Source of the DNA: Sphingobacterium paludis
Lineage (GTDB): Bacteria; Bacteroidota; Bacteroidia; Sphingobacteriales; Sphingobacteriaceae
Assembly: GCF_004364125.1 (NCBI RefSeq)
Contig: NZ_SNZV01000001.1
Coordinates: 434,001 to 498,000 of the forward strand
Reading direction: 5' to 3'
Length of the DNA: 64,000 nucleotides
The notes under the pieces were generated by a model. That model worked only from the letters and a program-made list of their open reading frames with translations, ran no database searches and had not been told where the DNA came from. Position numbers and translations under genes: made by a program. Below are positions 52,563 to 62,346 of this stretch, in pieces; positions within the stretch are counted from its first letter, which is position 1, and every line of letters starts with the position of its first letter.

Positions 52563-53561
52563 TCGATTCGAAATTTTAACAAGCAAATCCACCATTCTAT
52601 TGGAGTAGCCAAATTCATTATCATACCAACCGACCACTTTCACCAAGCCACCAACGATCGAGGTCAACTGGGCATCAAAAACACAGGAATAGGGGTTATT
52701 GATGATGTCTACCGATACGATCGGGTCTTCGGTATAATACAGTATGTTTTGCAAGCTGCCCGTGGCAGCTTCCTTAAATTTCCGGTTGATTTCCTCAACC
52801 GACGTCTGTCTCTGCAACGTACAGGTAAAATCGGTTAACGATCCATTGAGTACGGGTACGCGGATGCCCGCACCCCCAAGCCGGCCTTCCAAATGCGGAA
52901 AGACATTGGTTATGGCTTTGGCCGCGCCGGTAGTCGTAGGAATGATCGAGGAGGAGGCCGCTCGGGCACGCCGTAAATCCCGGTGTGGAGCATCGTGCAA
53001 ATTTTGATCGCCCGTCATCGAGTGTACTGTCGTAATATAGCCATCGTTTATACCCCAGTTTTCATCCAATATCTTGACCAGGGGCGCAACATTGTTTGTC
53101 GTGCAGGAAGCATTGGAGAACAGCGGAGTTTGCCAATCGAAGTCCTGGTCGTTTATACCAAGCACCACGGTGGGCACATCCCTGTCGGCGGAGGGAGCGG
53201 ATATGATGGTTTGCCGAGCACCTGCCTGCAGGTGCAAGCTAGCCTGCTCGCGACGGGTAAAAAAGCCGGTAGACTCGACGACGACATCTATTCCCAGCGC
53301 GTTCCAAGGCAACTGCGCCGGGTTTTTCTCGCTAAAGACGTTGATAGCGATACCGTCTACAAAAATATGATCTTGATCGGCGCCCACCTCATGGGTGAAC
53401 GGACCATGCACAGAATCATACTTTAACAGATGCGCTAAAGTAGCCGTGTCAGTCAGATCATTAATGGCTACAATCTCGATATCATGCTGTAGCCAACGTC
53501 GGTATATATTGCGAAGCGTATTACGTCCTATCCGTCCGAATCCGTTGATGGCTACCCTCAT
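52560..53561 (-). CDS. gap: Glyceraldehyde-3-phosphate dehydrogenase, type I
   Basis: A 333-residue enzyme. The NAD loop is VAINGFGRIGRN at the start; the catalytic Cys153 lies in the FSNASCTTNNVAPLVKIL stretch; later blocks SMTGDQNLHDAPHRDLRRARAAS, IPTTTGAAKAITNVFPHLEGRLGGAGIRVP and SWYDNE-type GWYDNEFGYSNRM are canonical. The residue after the first beta strand is Asn-Asp (INDLTD), which favours NAD over NADP. The start touches the stop of the thioredoxin-like gene (shared base 53561), an unusual pair. Confidence 0.95.
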   Translation of the reverse strand: MRVAINGFGRIGRNTLRNIYRRWLQHDIEIVAINDLTDTATLAHLLKYDSVHGPFTHEVGADQDHIFVDGIAINVFSEKNPAQLPWNALGIDVVVESTGFFTRREQASLHLQAGARQTIISAPSADRDVPTVVLGINDQDFDWQTPLFSNASCTTNNVAPLVKILDENWGINDGYITTVHSMTGDQNLHDAPHRDLRRARAASSSIIPTTTGAAKAITNVFPHLEGRLGGAGIRVPVLNGSLTDFTCTLQRQTSVEEINRKFKEAATGSLQNILYYTEDPIVSVDIINNPYSCVFDAQLTSIVGGLVKVVGWYDNEFGYSNRMVDLLVKISNR

Positions 53562-54166
53562 TATTTTGTGAATTCAGCAAGTACGTATCCGATTTCCTTT
53601 TCGCCGTCCCAGCTGTTTTTCAATTGCCCGTCAGCACCATACACATAGTTCGCGGGAAACTGTTGCGGCACATGAAATTTCTGTATAAATTCTTGATTCC
53701 GATCATATAAAACTTCGACGTTCGGCTTATCCACCAATTCTTTCCCAAAGGTTTCGAGGAAGGAAGCCATAAGGGCCGGATCGTTCATGGAGATGAAGTA
53801 CAGGTTTACATCCTTGATCTTGGCGTAGTTTTTGGCAAGTAGCCCCGCTTCGTGCTGGCAATGCCCACAGCTCGGGTCAAACAAGATAAAGGCCGTGTTT
53901 TTGCCTGCCGGAATATCAGCCTTAGAGAAACCAATACCCGATTTTACTTTGTAAAACTTGAAATCTGGAATGCTGGAAGCGGCTTCTTTAGCCATCGGGG
54001 GGGCGGGCGCCTGTTGCGCGGCGGCTTGAGATGCCGTAGCTGGATGTTCATTTTCCTGCATACGTTCCTGTGTCGTTTGTTCTTGTGTCTTATCGCCATT
54101 GCCCGATTGGCAAGCACTCATACACACTATGGTACTTAGCGCTAGGCTACTGAAAAAGTACTTCAT
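53561..54166 (-). CDS. Thioredoxin-like lipoprotein
   Basis: A 201-residue lipoprotein (lipobox MSAC, Cys19), exported and anchored. After a Gln/Ala/Pro-rich linker (residues 20-65) comes a thioredoxin fold with TAFILFDPSCGHCQHEAGLL; the redox pair is Cys100-Cys103 in CGHC, the form found in disulfide isomerases. PANYVYGADGQLKNSWDGE holds the cis-Pro region (QQFPANYV). It resembles TlpA/ResA-like periplasmic proteins. It leads a two-gene transcript with gap. Confidence 0.83.
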   Translation of the reverse strand: MKYFFSSLALSTIVCMSACQSGNGDKTQEQTTQERMQENEHPATASQAAAQQAPAPPMAKEAASSIPDFKFYKVKSGIGFSKADIPAGKNTAFILFDPSCGHCQHEAGLLAKNYAKIKDVNLYFISMNDPALMASFLETFGKELVDKPNVEVLYDRNQEFIQKFHVPQQFPANYVYGADGQLKNSWDGEKEIGYVLAEFTK

Positions 54167-54188
54167 TCTTCGTTTTTTTTATGATACC

Positions 54189-54196
54189 CAAAACTA
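54189..54196 (-). promoter_or_regulatory. -7 box of the thioredoxin-gap operon
   Basis: Minus-strand TAGTTTTG, 22 bp before the ATG at 54166. Confidence 0.45.
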
Positions 54197-54325
54197 GGAA
54201 AATTTGCTGCAAGGAGCCGTATAAAATGTTATGAAATCACTATAAAATGAAACCAGCATGATGATTTCGGACACCCACGTTCGGAACGACACGCGCAGCT
54301 GCACAAGCGACGTCTCAGTGTCTGT

Positions 54326-54369
54326 AAACAAACAAAGGCTTCTGAGAAATCAGAAGCCTTTGTTTGTTT
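54326..54369 (-). terminator. secDF terminator
   Basis: Perfect 20-bp arms (AAACAAACAAAGGCTTCTGA and its complement) around GAAA. The last part is T-rich on the minus strand. Lies 15 bp after the stop. Confidence 0.88.
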
Positions 54370-54383
54370 AAGCATATAGCAGA

Positions 54384-57300
54384 CTACGGCGTGATAACTT
54401 TGGCAGCAGGTGCTTTTTCATCCGTAATGTGTTTGCCTTTTCCTAAATCATAAACCGCTGGAGCAGCTAAGATAATCGAAGAATATGTACCTACTACGAT
54501 ACCGATCAAGATAGCGAAAGAGAATCCACGGATTACCTCGCCACCAAAGATAAACAACACGACCAATACGAAGATAATCGTTAAGGAAGTAATGATGGTA
54601 CGGCTTAATGTTGTATTGATCGCGTGGTTAATGACTTCACCAAAGTTTTTGCTATGCGCCCCCGGTTTGGCAAGGTCTTCACGAATACGGTCAAATACAA
54701 CAACCGTATCATTCACTGAATAACCCAGTACGGTTAGTATGGCAGCAACAAAATGCTGGTCGATGTCTAACGAGAAGGGTACAAGACCATCCAAGATGGA
54801 GAACAGACCCAACAAGATAACGCCATCGTGTATGGTTGCCACAGCGGCACCGACCGAGTATTGCCATTTCTGGAAACGTACGAGAATATAACCGGCAATA
54901 ATCAAAATAGAAAATACAGCAGACCAAATTGCCCGGTCTTTAATATCGGTAGCGATACTTGGACCTACCTTCTGCGAAGACAGGATCTCATGCTTACTTC
55001 CAGCGATCTTACCTAAGCCTTCGTTTAGCTTCGCTAATACTTCTTTATCTGCTTCGTCGCTGGTTTCCTCGATATGGTAGGTAGTCGTGACACGAACCTG
55101 GTTCTCGCTACCAAATGTTTTTACCTCGGTAGTAGAAGCAAAGGTCTCGTCTAGGTTTTTACGAACCTCTTCCAAATTTACAGGCTGGTCGTAGCGTACA
55201 GTATAGGTTCGTCCGCCTTTGAAGTCAACACCCAAGGAGAATCCTTTGGTGAAGATAGACGCCACACTGATCAGCACGGCAACCACAGAGATTGCATAAA
55301 ATACCTTCCGCTTCTTGATAAATTGGAAGTTTGCGTTTTGAAGCGTTTTTGCTGACCAAGGGTAAGACACGGAGATCTTCATGTCTTTGTTCAACATATA
55401 TTCAAAGATCAAACGTGAGATGAAGATCGATGTGAACAACGAGGTGATAATACCGATCATCAAGGTTGTAGCAAAACCTAAGATTGGCCCGCTACCGAAG
55501 AAGAATAATACCAAACCAACCAAGAACGTGGTAATCTGCGAGTCTAAGATAGATGGCATCGCATGCTTATAGCCATCCGCGATAGCTTGGCGAATGCTTT
55601 TGCCGCCTCTCAATTCCTCGCGGATACGCTCGTAGATCAGTACGTTGGCATCCACGGCTGTACCCATCGTTAGGACGATACCCGCTATACCGGGTAAGGT
55701 AAGCACCGCATTTAACGAGGCCAAAATTCCCATCAAGAAAAATACGTTAAACAATACAGCGATGTTTGCCGCAATACCAGCGCGGTTGTAGTACGCGATC
55801 ATAAAGATCATCACCACGACGATACCAATTACCGCAGAGTTCACACCCGCATCGATAGCTGCCTGGCCAAGGGACGGGCCCACGATAGCTTCTTCAACGA
55901 TTTTTGCTGTAGCTGGCAAACGACCTGCTTTCAATACGTTGGCTAAATCTTTGGTATCTTCTATGGTGAAGCTTCCCGAGATTTGCGAGCTACCATTTGG
56001 AATTTCTTCGTTCACAGAAGGGGCAGAGTATACCACACCGTCCAATACGATTGCAATAGCTTCTCTGTTCTGCGCAGCTTGTGCTGTTACTTTACGCCAT
56101 TGACGAGCACCTTCCGTATTCATTTGCATGGATACGACCGGTCTGTTTTGTTGATCGAAGTTGTCTGTAGCGTCTGTGATCACATCGCCACTCATTACCG
56201 CGCCGCTTTCCACACCCGTGGTTTTTATCGCATACAAGGATAAGAAGTTTGGCGACTTAGGTTCAGGCTTAACGGCCCATAGTAATTTTAAGTTGCCCGG
56301 TATGGTTGCTTTTACCTCCGGTCTGTTCAAATAAGCATTAACGCGAGCCGTGTCTTTTAAGTTGGCTATGCCCACCATCGGACCAGGCATTAAACTCGGT
56401 TGACCATTCTCACCTGTGTAGGTAGCCGGGTTTAAAATCGCAAATAACGGATTACTTGCGGCTAATTCTGTGGATACAGCAGATGAATCTGTGCTGTCTT
56501 TCTTTCCCGCACCTAAATTTGCAAGGAGGTTGTCGTCATTACCTGTCGTATCTGCCGCTGTTTTCGTCGAATCAGCCGTTGCAGCGGGTTTTGCTGCAGG
56601 CGCAGCTGCTTTCATGGTTGAAGCAAGAATGCCGTTGATATTTTCCAATAGCGGATACACCTGAAAGTTATCATGCGTAGAGAAAAATTCCAATTTTGCG
56701 GATCCTTGAAGAAGTTTACGCACGCGAGCCTCATCATTCACACCCGGTAGCTCGATTAAGATACGGTTGGTTCCTTGCTGAATTTGGATGTTTGGCGATG
56801 CAACGCCAAATTTGTCAATACGGGTGCGTAAAACTTTGTAGGAGTTCTGGATAGCGTTTTCCGACTCTCTATTCAAGAAACTACGTACCTCATTATCCGA
56901 GCTGCTGCCCTTTATTAATGCGGAATTGTCTTTAGTTGCGAAAAAGCTGGCCAAAGGTATTGCTGCGCCCGTCGCTTTGTATTCTTCTACAAAAAGCTCG
57001 ACAACGCCTTTGTTTACAGACTTGCTTTTTTCTACGGCAGTTTCTAATGCTGTATTGAATTTTTCATCTTTTGGATTGTTTGCTAGGTTTTTGATAAGCT
57101 CGTCCAAGGAAATTTCCATGGTCACGTTCATCCCACCTTTAAGGTCTAGTCCAAGAGCTAGCTCGTGTGCTTTAGCCTCTCTGTAGGTGAACTTTGCAAG
57201 TCCCAAATTATAAACTTCTTCACCTGCCATGGAGTCTAAATACGCTTTTTCTTTGGCCATATCGCCTTTCGCGTAGTCAGCAGCATCTCGTTCTACTTTC

Positions 57301-57386
57301 CGTGTAACAAATGTGAATGATAAGGAATAGAGGCATGCTATTGACACCACTATTACCAAAAATTTAATCAGCCCTTTACTCTGCAT
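54384..57386 (-). CDS. secDF: Fused SecDF protein-export membrane protein
   Basis: A 1000-residue fusion. SecD part: first membrane helix, LALGLDLKGGMNVTMEI, IDKFGVASPNIQIQQGTNRILIELPG, and the six-helix block with LPGIAGIVLTMGTAVDANVLIYERIREELRGG. SecF part from about residue 690: FSLGVDFKGGRTYTVRY and GYSVNDTVVVFDRIRED, with the proton-path Asp residues in both halves. It uses the proton gradient to pull proteins through SecYEG. An Ala/Thr/Ser-rich insert (about residues 260-320) widens the periplasmic P1 domain. Single gene, own promoter and terminator. Confidence 0.95.
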   Translation of the reverse strand: MQSKGLIKFLVIVVSIACLYSLSFTFVTRKVERDAADYAKGDMAKEKAYLDSMAGEEVYNLGLAKFTYREAKAHELALGLDLKGGMNVTMEISLDELIKNLANNPKDEKFNTALETAVEKSKSVNKGVVELFVEEYKATGAAIPLASFFATKDNSALIKGSSSDNEVRSFLNRESENAIQNSYKVLRTRIDKFGVASPNIQIQQGTNRILIELPGVNDEARVRKLLQGSAKLEFFSTHDNFQVYPLLENINGILASTMKAAAPAAKPAATADSTKTAADTTGNDDNLLANLGAGKKDSTDSSAVSTELAASNPLFAILNPATYTGENGQPSLMPGPMVGIANLKDTARVNAYLNRPEVKATIPGNLKLLWAVKPEPKSPNFLSLYAIKTTGVESGAVMSGDVITDATDNFDQQNRPVVSMQMNTEGARQWRKVTAQAAQNREAIAIVLDGVVYSAPSVNEEIPNGSSQISGSFTIEDTKDLANVLKAGRLPATAKIVEEAIVGPSLGQAAIDAGVNSAVIGIVVVMIFMIAYYNRAGIAANIAVLFNVFFLMGILASLNAVLTLPGIAGIVLTMGTAVDANVLIYERIREELRGGKSIRQAIADGYKHAMPSILDSQITTFLVGLVLFFFGSGPILGFATTLMIGIITSLFTSIFISRLIFEYMLNKDMKISVSYPWSAKTLQNANFQFIKKRKVFYAISVVAVLISVASIFTKGFSLGVDFKGGRTYTVRYDQPVNLEEVRKNLDETFASTTEVKTFGSENQVRVTTTYHIEETSDEADKEVLAKLNEGLGKIAGSKHEILSSQKVGPSIATDIKDRAIWSAVFSILIIAGYILVRFQKWQYSVGAAVATIHDGVILLGLFSILDGLVPFSLDIDQHFVAAILTVLGYSVNDTVVVFDRIREDLAKPGAHSKNFGEVINHAINTTLSRTIITSLTIIFVLVVLFIFGGEVIRGFSFAILIGIVVGTYSSIILAAPAVYDLGKGKHITDEKAPAAKVITP

Positions 57387-57471
57387 TGTCTGTAATCCTG
57401 TATTGTTTGATATAGTTTATATTACTCTTTTTACTCTACGATTTAGCTTAATAATACTTAGCCAAGATTCG

Positions 57472-57479
57472 CAAAGGTA
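57472..57479 (-). promoter_or_regulatory. -7 box of secDF
   Basis: Minus-strand TACCTTTG, identical to the rlmF box, about 85 bp before the ATG. Confidence 0.5.
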
Positions 57480-57594
57480 TAAAAATTTTGTATAAAGAAT
57501 ACATTATTGGGGAGATATGCAAACAAAAATCAAATTTAAGTGTAGGTGCCTACAAAACCAATACGTTAGGGGGTTTCACAGGTCCGAAAAACGA

Positions 57595-57625
57595 CGCTGG
57601 GCAACCTTTTGAGGGTTGCCCAGCG
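57595..57625 (-). terminator. Terminator of the outer-membrane protein gene
   Basis: Perfect 12-bp arms CGCTGGGCAACC and GGTTGCCCAGCG with a 7-bp loop, 24 bp past the stop at 57649, followed on the minus strand by CGTTTTT. Confidence 0.85.
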
Positions 57626-57648
57626 TAGCCAGTTTGATGTTTGCTTTT

Positions 57649-58140
57649 TTATTTAAGCGTAAATTTGAAGCCTAAAGTAAAACGTGCAGGTTCGAAGTTA
57701 GAGTTGTGGGTAAGATTCCACCACGGTTTCCAGTCAAAGTGGAATCCGATCGGTGCGGTAGGAATTTTATACTCCAGGCCTAATGCTGGTCTGATGGCAA
57801 CATACGTTTCGTTATCGCCACCGTACCAACCGCGACCGTCAACAAAGCTTAATTGCGGACCCACACCTACGTACCAGCCTAGGCCGTTGGTGCCAGAAAT
57901 TTGTTGGTTGTACGAGTAGTCAACACCTAACGTAATTACATCGTCTCCAAATAATACTTGTGCATTACCCGCATTGGCCCCGCCAAACGAATGTTTTATT
58001 TGCGGACCGACCAATGTTGGGCCATCACCAACATCGATCGCTAGTCCAATGGCTGTTTTATAAGGTGTTTGTGCGCTAACCTCGGTTACGCCAAGAGCCA
58101 ACAATGCAGCGGCTGATAACGATAATAGTACTTTTTTCAT
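57649..58140 (-). CDS. Small outer-membrane beta-barrel protein
   Basis: ATG 58140 gives 163 residues with a good signal peptide (MKKVLLSLSAAALLALGVTEVSAQ); longer readings have no signal. The mature part has alternating strands (YKTAIGLAIDVGDG, LGWYVGVGPQLSFVDG, TYVAIRPALGLEYKIP) and ends RFTLGFKFTLK with aromatic residues near the end, as for eight-stranded barrels. A related set of small Bacteroidota porin-like proteins is known, but no function is assigned. Divergent to guaB. Confidence 0.72.
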   Translation of the reverse strand: MKKVLLSLSAAALLALGVTEVSAQTPYKTAIGLAIDVGDGPTLVGPQIKHSFGGANAGNAQVLFGDDVITLGVDYSYNQQISGTNGLGWYVGVGPQLSFVDGRGWYGGDNETYVAIRPALGLEYKIPTAPIGFHFDWKPWWNLTHNSNFEPARFTLGFKFTLK

Positions 58141-58298
58141 GGTTGTTTGTATGTATAATTTCATAGGGGGGCGATTTTCGACCCCGATATTTCGCTGTAT
58201 TTGCAAATAGTTTGCCAAACTACCGCCGTGGTCAGAAAAAATGTTTTTTTAGATCTATTTTAATCTGAATGTCAAGCTTTGCTAAAAGGATATTATTT

Positions 58299-59839
<1,541 letters not shown>

Positions 59840-59936
59840 GCGTTGTTAAATGTCAATTTACCCTTGGTCGTTTTAAATTTTATTGGTACATTGCTGTTAA
59901 GCAATCATAAAATTTTAAACTTTAATCAGTAATAGT

Positions 59937-60053
59937 ATGGGAAAAGGTGATAAAAAGACACGTAAAGGGAAAATAATCATGGGTTCTTTTGGGAAAAAAA
60001 GACCAAAGAACGGTCCACGGGTAACCCCTAAAAAACAAAAAGAAGAAGCATAA
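59937..60053 (+). CDS. Small ribosomal subunit protein bTHX
   Basis: A 38-residue, strongly basic peptide (MGKGDKKTRKGKIIMGSFGK and on). The GKGDKKTRxGKIxxGxFGxxRP pattern is that of bTHX (Thx), a small protein in the head of the 30S subunit of Thermus and found in Bacteroidota. Below most length limits, so easily missed. A terminator hairpin has its loop on the stop codon (60037-60066), so the last codons form one arm. Confidence 0.9.
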   Translation: MGKGDKKTRKGKIIMGSFGKKRPKNGPRVTPKKQKEEA

Positions 60054-60066
60054 GCTTCTTCTTTTT
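60037..60066 (+). terminator. Terminator overlapping the bTHX stop
   Basis: Arms AAAAAGAAGAAGC and GCTTCTTCTTTTT with loop ATAA containing part of the stop codon. Ends in a T-run. Confidence 0.85.
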
Positions 60067-60090
60067 GTTTCGTCTTGTTTGTTGCTAAAG

Positions 60091-60384
60091 CTATTTCAAA
60101 TTGTTGATAGCTTGCTGTTCGCGTAGTTTATCTACATTGTTCTTTTCTCCAAATTCTTCGGTTTTTTCTTGGAAGGAATCGAGAATAGTTTTGATCGCTT
60201 CAGCATTGTCTGCCGTACGTTGGTAGATGTCGGGCATTTTCGACTCTATAGTTTTGTCCCCAAGTTCTATATTATCGACTTCAATTTTACCGATTTTCTC
60301 TAAAACAGCCTGTTGGCTATTTCTTACGTCTTCAAGCTCTCTGGTGATCTTTTCCATGAGATCAAATTTCTTCAGTTTGTCCAT
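60091..60384 (-). CDS. Small coiled-coil hypothetical protein
   Basis: ATG 60384 gives 97 residues, all helical and highly charged (LKKFDLMEKITRELEDVRNSQQAVLEKIGKIEVDN...). Heptad-like spacing in two stretches (residues about 5-35 and 55-90) suggests a coiled coil; no enzyme motif or signal peptide. Short cytoplasmic proteins of this kind are frequent next to housekeeping genes; function unknown. No terminator of its own except the bTHX hairpin on its far side. Confidence 0.6.
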   Translation of the reverse strand: MDKLKKFDLMEKITRELEDVRNSQQAVLEKIGKIEVDNIELGDKTIESKMPDIYQRTADNAEAIKTILDSFQEKTEEFGEKNNVDKLREQQAINNLK

Positions 60385-60440
60385 AGTCTTCAATTTGTTT
60401 TAGTACTCTTAATAAAACGAACGAAGAAAGAAATTGTTTT

Positions 60441-60477
60441 AAAAAAAGCGATAAAGAAATCCTCTATCGCTTTTTTT
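60441..60477. terminator. Terminator after the aminotransferase gene
   Basis: Arms AAAAAAAGCGATA and TATCGCTTTTTTT with an 11-bp loop; symmetric, works for the minus-strand aminotransferase gene that stops at 60505. Confidence 0.85.
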
Positions 60478-60504
60478 AAACGGCGCAAAGGAATGCATGG
60501 TTTG

Positions 60505-61707
60505 CTATTCCTGTGTGCGGCCGGGATATTGTTTTAAGCCTTCCTCGATACAAGTGAGTGCGCCAAGGAGATCTTCGTTTTTAAGCACATAGGCCAAACG
60601 CACTTCATTTTGTCCGGCACCCTCCGTGCTATAAAATCCGGTTGCAGGAGCCATCATCACCGTCTCGCCATGATAAGAAAACTCTTCCAGCATCCATTGG
60701 CAAAAGCGATCCGCATTGTCAATAGGGAGCTTCGCAACAACATAAAAGGCTCCACCGGGATTTGGGCAAAATACACCGTCGATTTTATTCAGGCCGTTGA
60801 CCAAAACATCTCGACGGGCCGTATACTCTTTGGAAACAGATTGAAAATATGCATCAGGCGTATCGACTGCGGCTTCACCTGCAATTTGCCCCTCCAAGGA
60901 CGGACTTAAGCGTGCCTGCGCAAATTTTAGCGCAGTTTGATAGAGCTCGCGGTTCTTGGTTATTAAACAGCCTATACGCGCACCACAAGCAGAATAACGC
61001 TTGGACACGGTGTCAAATACCACGACATGGTCCTCTAAGCCTTCCAAGTGCATTGGTGATACAAATTCACGGCCATCGTAGCAAAACTCACGATAGGCTT
61101 CGTCGGAAAAAAGGTAAAGATCATGTTTGATACACAAATCGCGCAAGGCCTCAAGTTCCTGTCTGGAATAGAGGTATCCCGTCGGATTATTAGGATTGCA
61201 AATTGCTATCGCCTTCGTTTTGCTGGTAATTAGTTTTTCAAATTCTGCGATGGCTGGCAGAGCAAAGCCGGTCTCGATATAAGACATGATCGGTTTTACC
61301 ACAATGTCGGCCGAGCAAGCAAAGCCATTATAGTTGGCGTAGAAGGGTTCGGGAATGATGATCTCCTCTCCAGGATTTAAGCAGGCTTGCATCGCAATGG
61401 TAATCGCTTCCGATCCGCCATTGGTCACTAAAATATCAACCGGCGTAATGTTGTAATTTAATTTGTTGTAATAGGATGCCAGCTTAGCGCGGTAGGAGGC
61501 AGTGCCTTCAGATGCCGTGTAGGCCCAAACCTTGAAATCTATATTTTTCAGCGCATCAAGCATGCCCGCTGGCGTTTCAATATCGGGCTGACCAATGTTA
61601 AGATGATAGATTTTCTTTCCGTCTTTCTTTGCTTGGTCGGCAAAGGGCGTAAGCTTTCTTATTGGCGAAGCAGGCATGTCAATGCCCTTATTCGATATTT
61701 TTGGCAT
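60505..61707 (-). CDS. Aspartate-type PLP aminotransferase (fold type I)
   Basis: ATG 61707 gives 400 residues. IYHLNIGQPDIETP, VTNGGSEAITIAMQACLNPGEEIIIPEPFYANY, AICNPNNPTGYLYS, LFSDEAYREFCYDG and the Schiff-base Lys236 in DTVSKRYSACGARIG mark the AspC family (group Ib). Likely amino-group exchange between aspartate or another amino acid and 2-oxoglutarate; exact substrate not readable from the sequence. An upstream in-frame start (61737) lies on the -7 box and is rejected. Confidence 0.9.
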   Translation of the reverse strand: MPKISNKGIDMPASPIRKLTPFADQAKKDGKKIYHLNIGQPDIETPAGMLDALKNIDFKVWAYTASEGTASYRAKLASYYNKLNYNITPVDILVTNGGSEAITIAMQACLNPGEEIIIPEPFYANYNGFACSADIVVKPIMSYIETGFALPAIAEFEKLITSKTKAIAICNPNNPTGYLYSRQELEALRDLCIKHDLYLFSDEAYREFCYDGREFVSPMHLEGLEDHVVVFDTVSKRYSACGARIGCLITKNRELYQTALKFAQARLSPSLEGQIAGEAAVDTPDAYFQSVSKEYTARRDVLVNGLNKIDGVFCPNPGGAFYVVAKLPIDNADRFCQWMLEEFSYHGETVMMAPATGFYSTEGAGQNEVRLAYVLKNEDLLGALTCIEEGLKQYPGRTQE

Positions 61708-61734
61708 GGTAAAATTGTTTTTGTTTGTGTGACA

Positions 61735-61742
61735 CAAAAATA
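61735..61742 (-). promoter_or_regulatory. -7 box of the aminotransferase gene
   Basis: Minus-strand TATTTTTG, 27 bp before the ATG at 61707; it overlaps and so argues against the start at 61737. Confidence 0.5.
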
Positions 61743-61802
61743 GAAAAAAGAATAGGTGAACGCATACGTTAGCTACACAAACTTTTCTAGTAACGAGGCC
61801 AT

Positions 61803-61838
61803 AAAAAAGCCATCGATCCTAGGATGCGATGGCTTTTT
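61803..61838. terminator. Terminator of the DUF1573 gene
   Basis: Arms AAAAAAGCCATCG and CGATGGCTTTTT, about 11-bp loop; 20 bp past the stop at 61859 on the minus strand. Confidence 0.88.
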
Positions 61839-61858
61839 GGTATACCGTGTTTATTATA

Positions 61859-62233
61859 CTATTCGACAGAACCTTTTACAGTTAAAGTCTTAACAGGCGT
61901 TTTCGTGTTTGATTTCACCGTGAACTGTTTGGTAAACGGCCCTTTGGCAGCCGCGTTATACGTTACGGTAATGGTTCCGGCTTCACCTGGTTTAATAGGC
62001 GTTTTTGTAAATTCCGCTACGGAACAACCGCAAGAAGGTTTCACCTCTGCAATAATAATCGGAGCATCACCAGAATTCGTAAATTTAAAATCATAAGATG
62101 CCGGCTTATTCTGCGGAATGGTTCCGTAATCGTGGGTTTCTTTTTCAAAACTAAATTCACCGATAGCAAGTGTCATCGATGTAAATCCGATTACAGCAAC
62201 AAATACGGCTAATATACTTAATGTCTTCTTCAT
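61859..62233 (-). CDS. DUF1573 domain protein, exported
   Basis: A 124-residue protein with signal peptide (MKKTLSILAVFVAVIGFTSM, cleavage near residue 23). The single DUF1573 domain shows FEKETHDYGTIPQNKPASYDFKFTNSGDAPIIIAEVKPSCGCSVAEF and GEAGTITVTYN, an Ig-like ASPM/SPD-2-related fold; the SCGC pair could bind metal or form a disulfide. Common in Bacteroidota, often several per genome; function unknown. Monocistronic. Confidence 0.9.
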   Translation of the reverse strand: MKKTLSILAVFVAVIGFTSMTLAIGEFSFEKETHDYGTIPQNKPASYDFKFTNSGDAPIIIAEVKPSCGCSVAEFTKTPIKPGEAGTITVTYNAAAKGPFTKQFTVKSNTKTPVKTLTVKGSVE

Positions 62234-62277
62234 CTTCTTATTCCTTTAATACTATCCAAACTAATCAAAATACAAGC

Positions 62278-62285
62278 CAAAAGTA
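62278..62285 (-). promoter_or_regulatory. -7 box of the DUF1573 gene
   Basis: Minus-strand TACTTTTG, 44 bp before the ATG at 62233. Confidence 0.45.
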
Positions 62286-62346
62286 GTGATTAACATAGCT
62301 TTTTATGATTCTTTGCCGGAAATAAACAAAAATATTACATAACATC

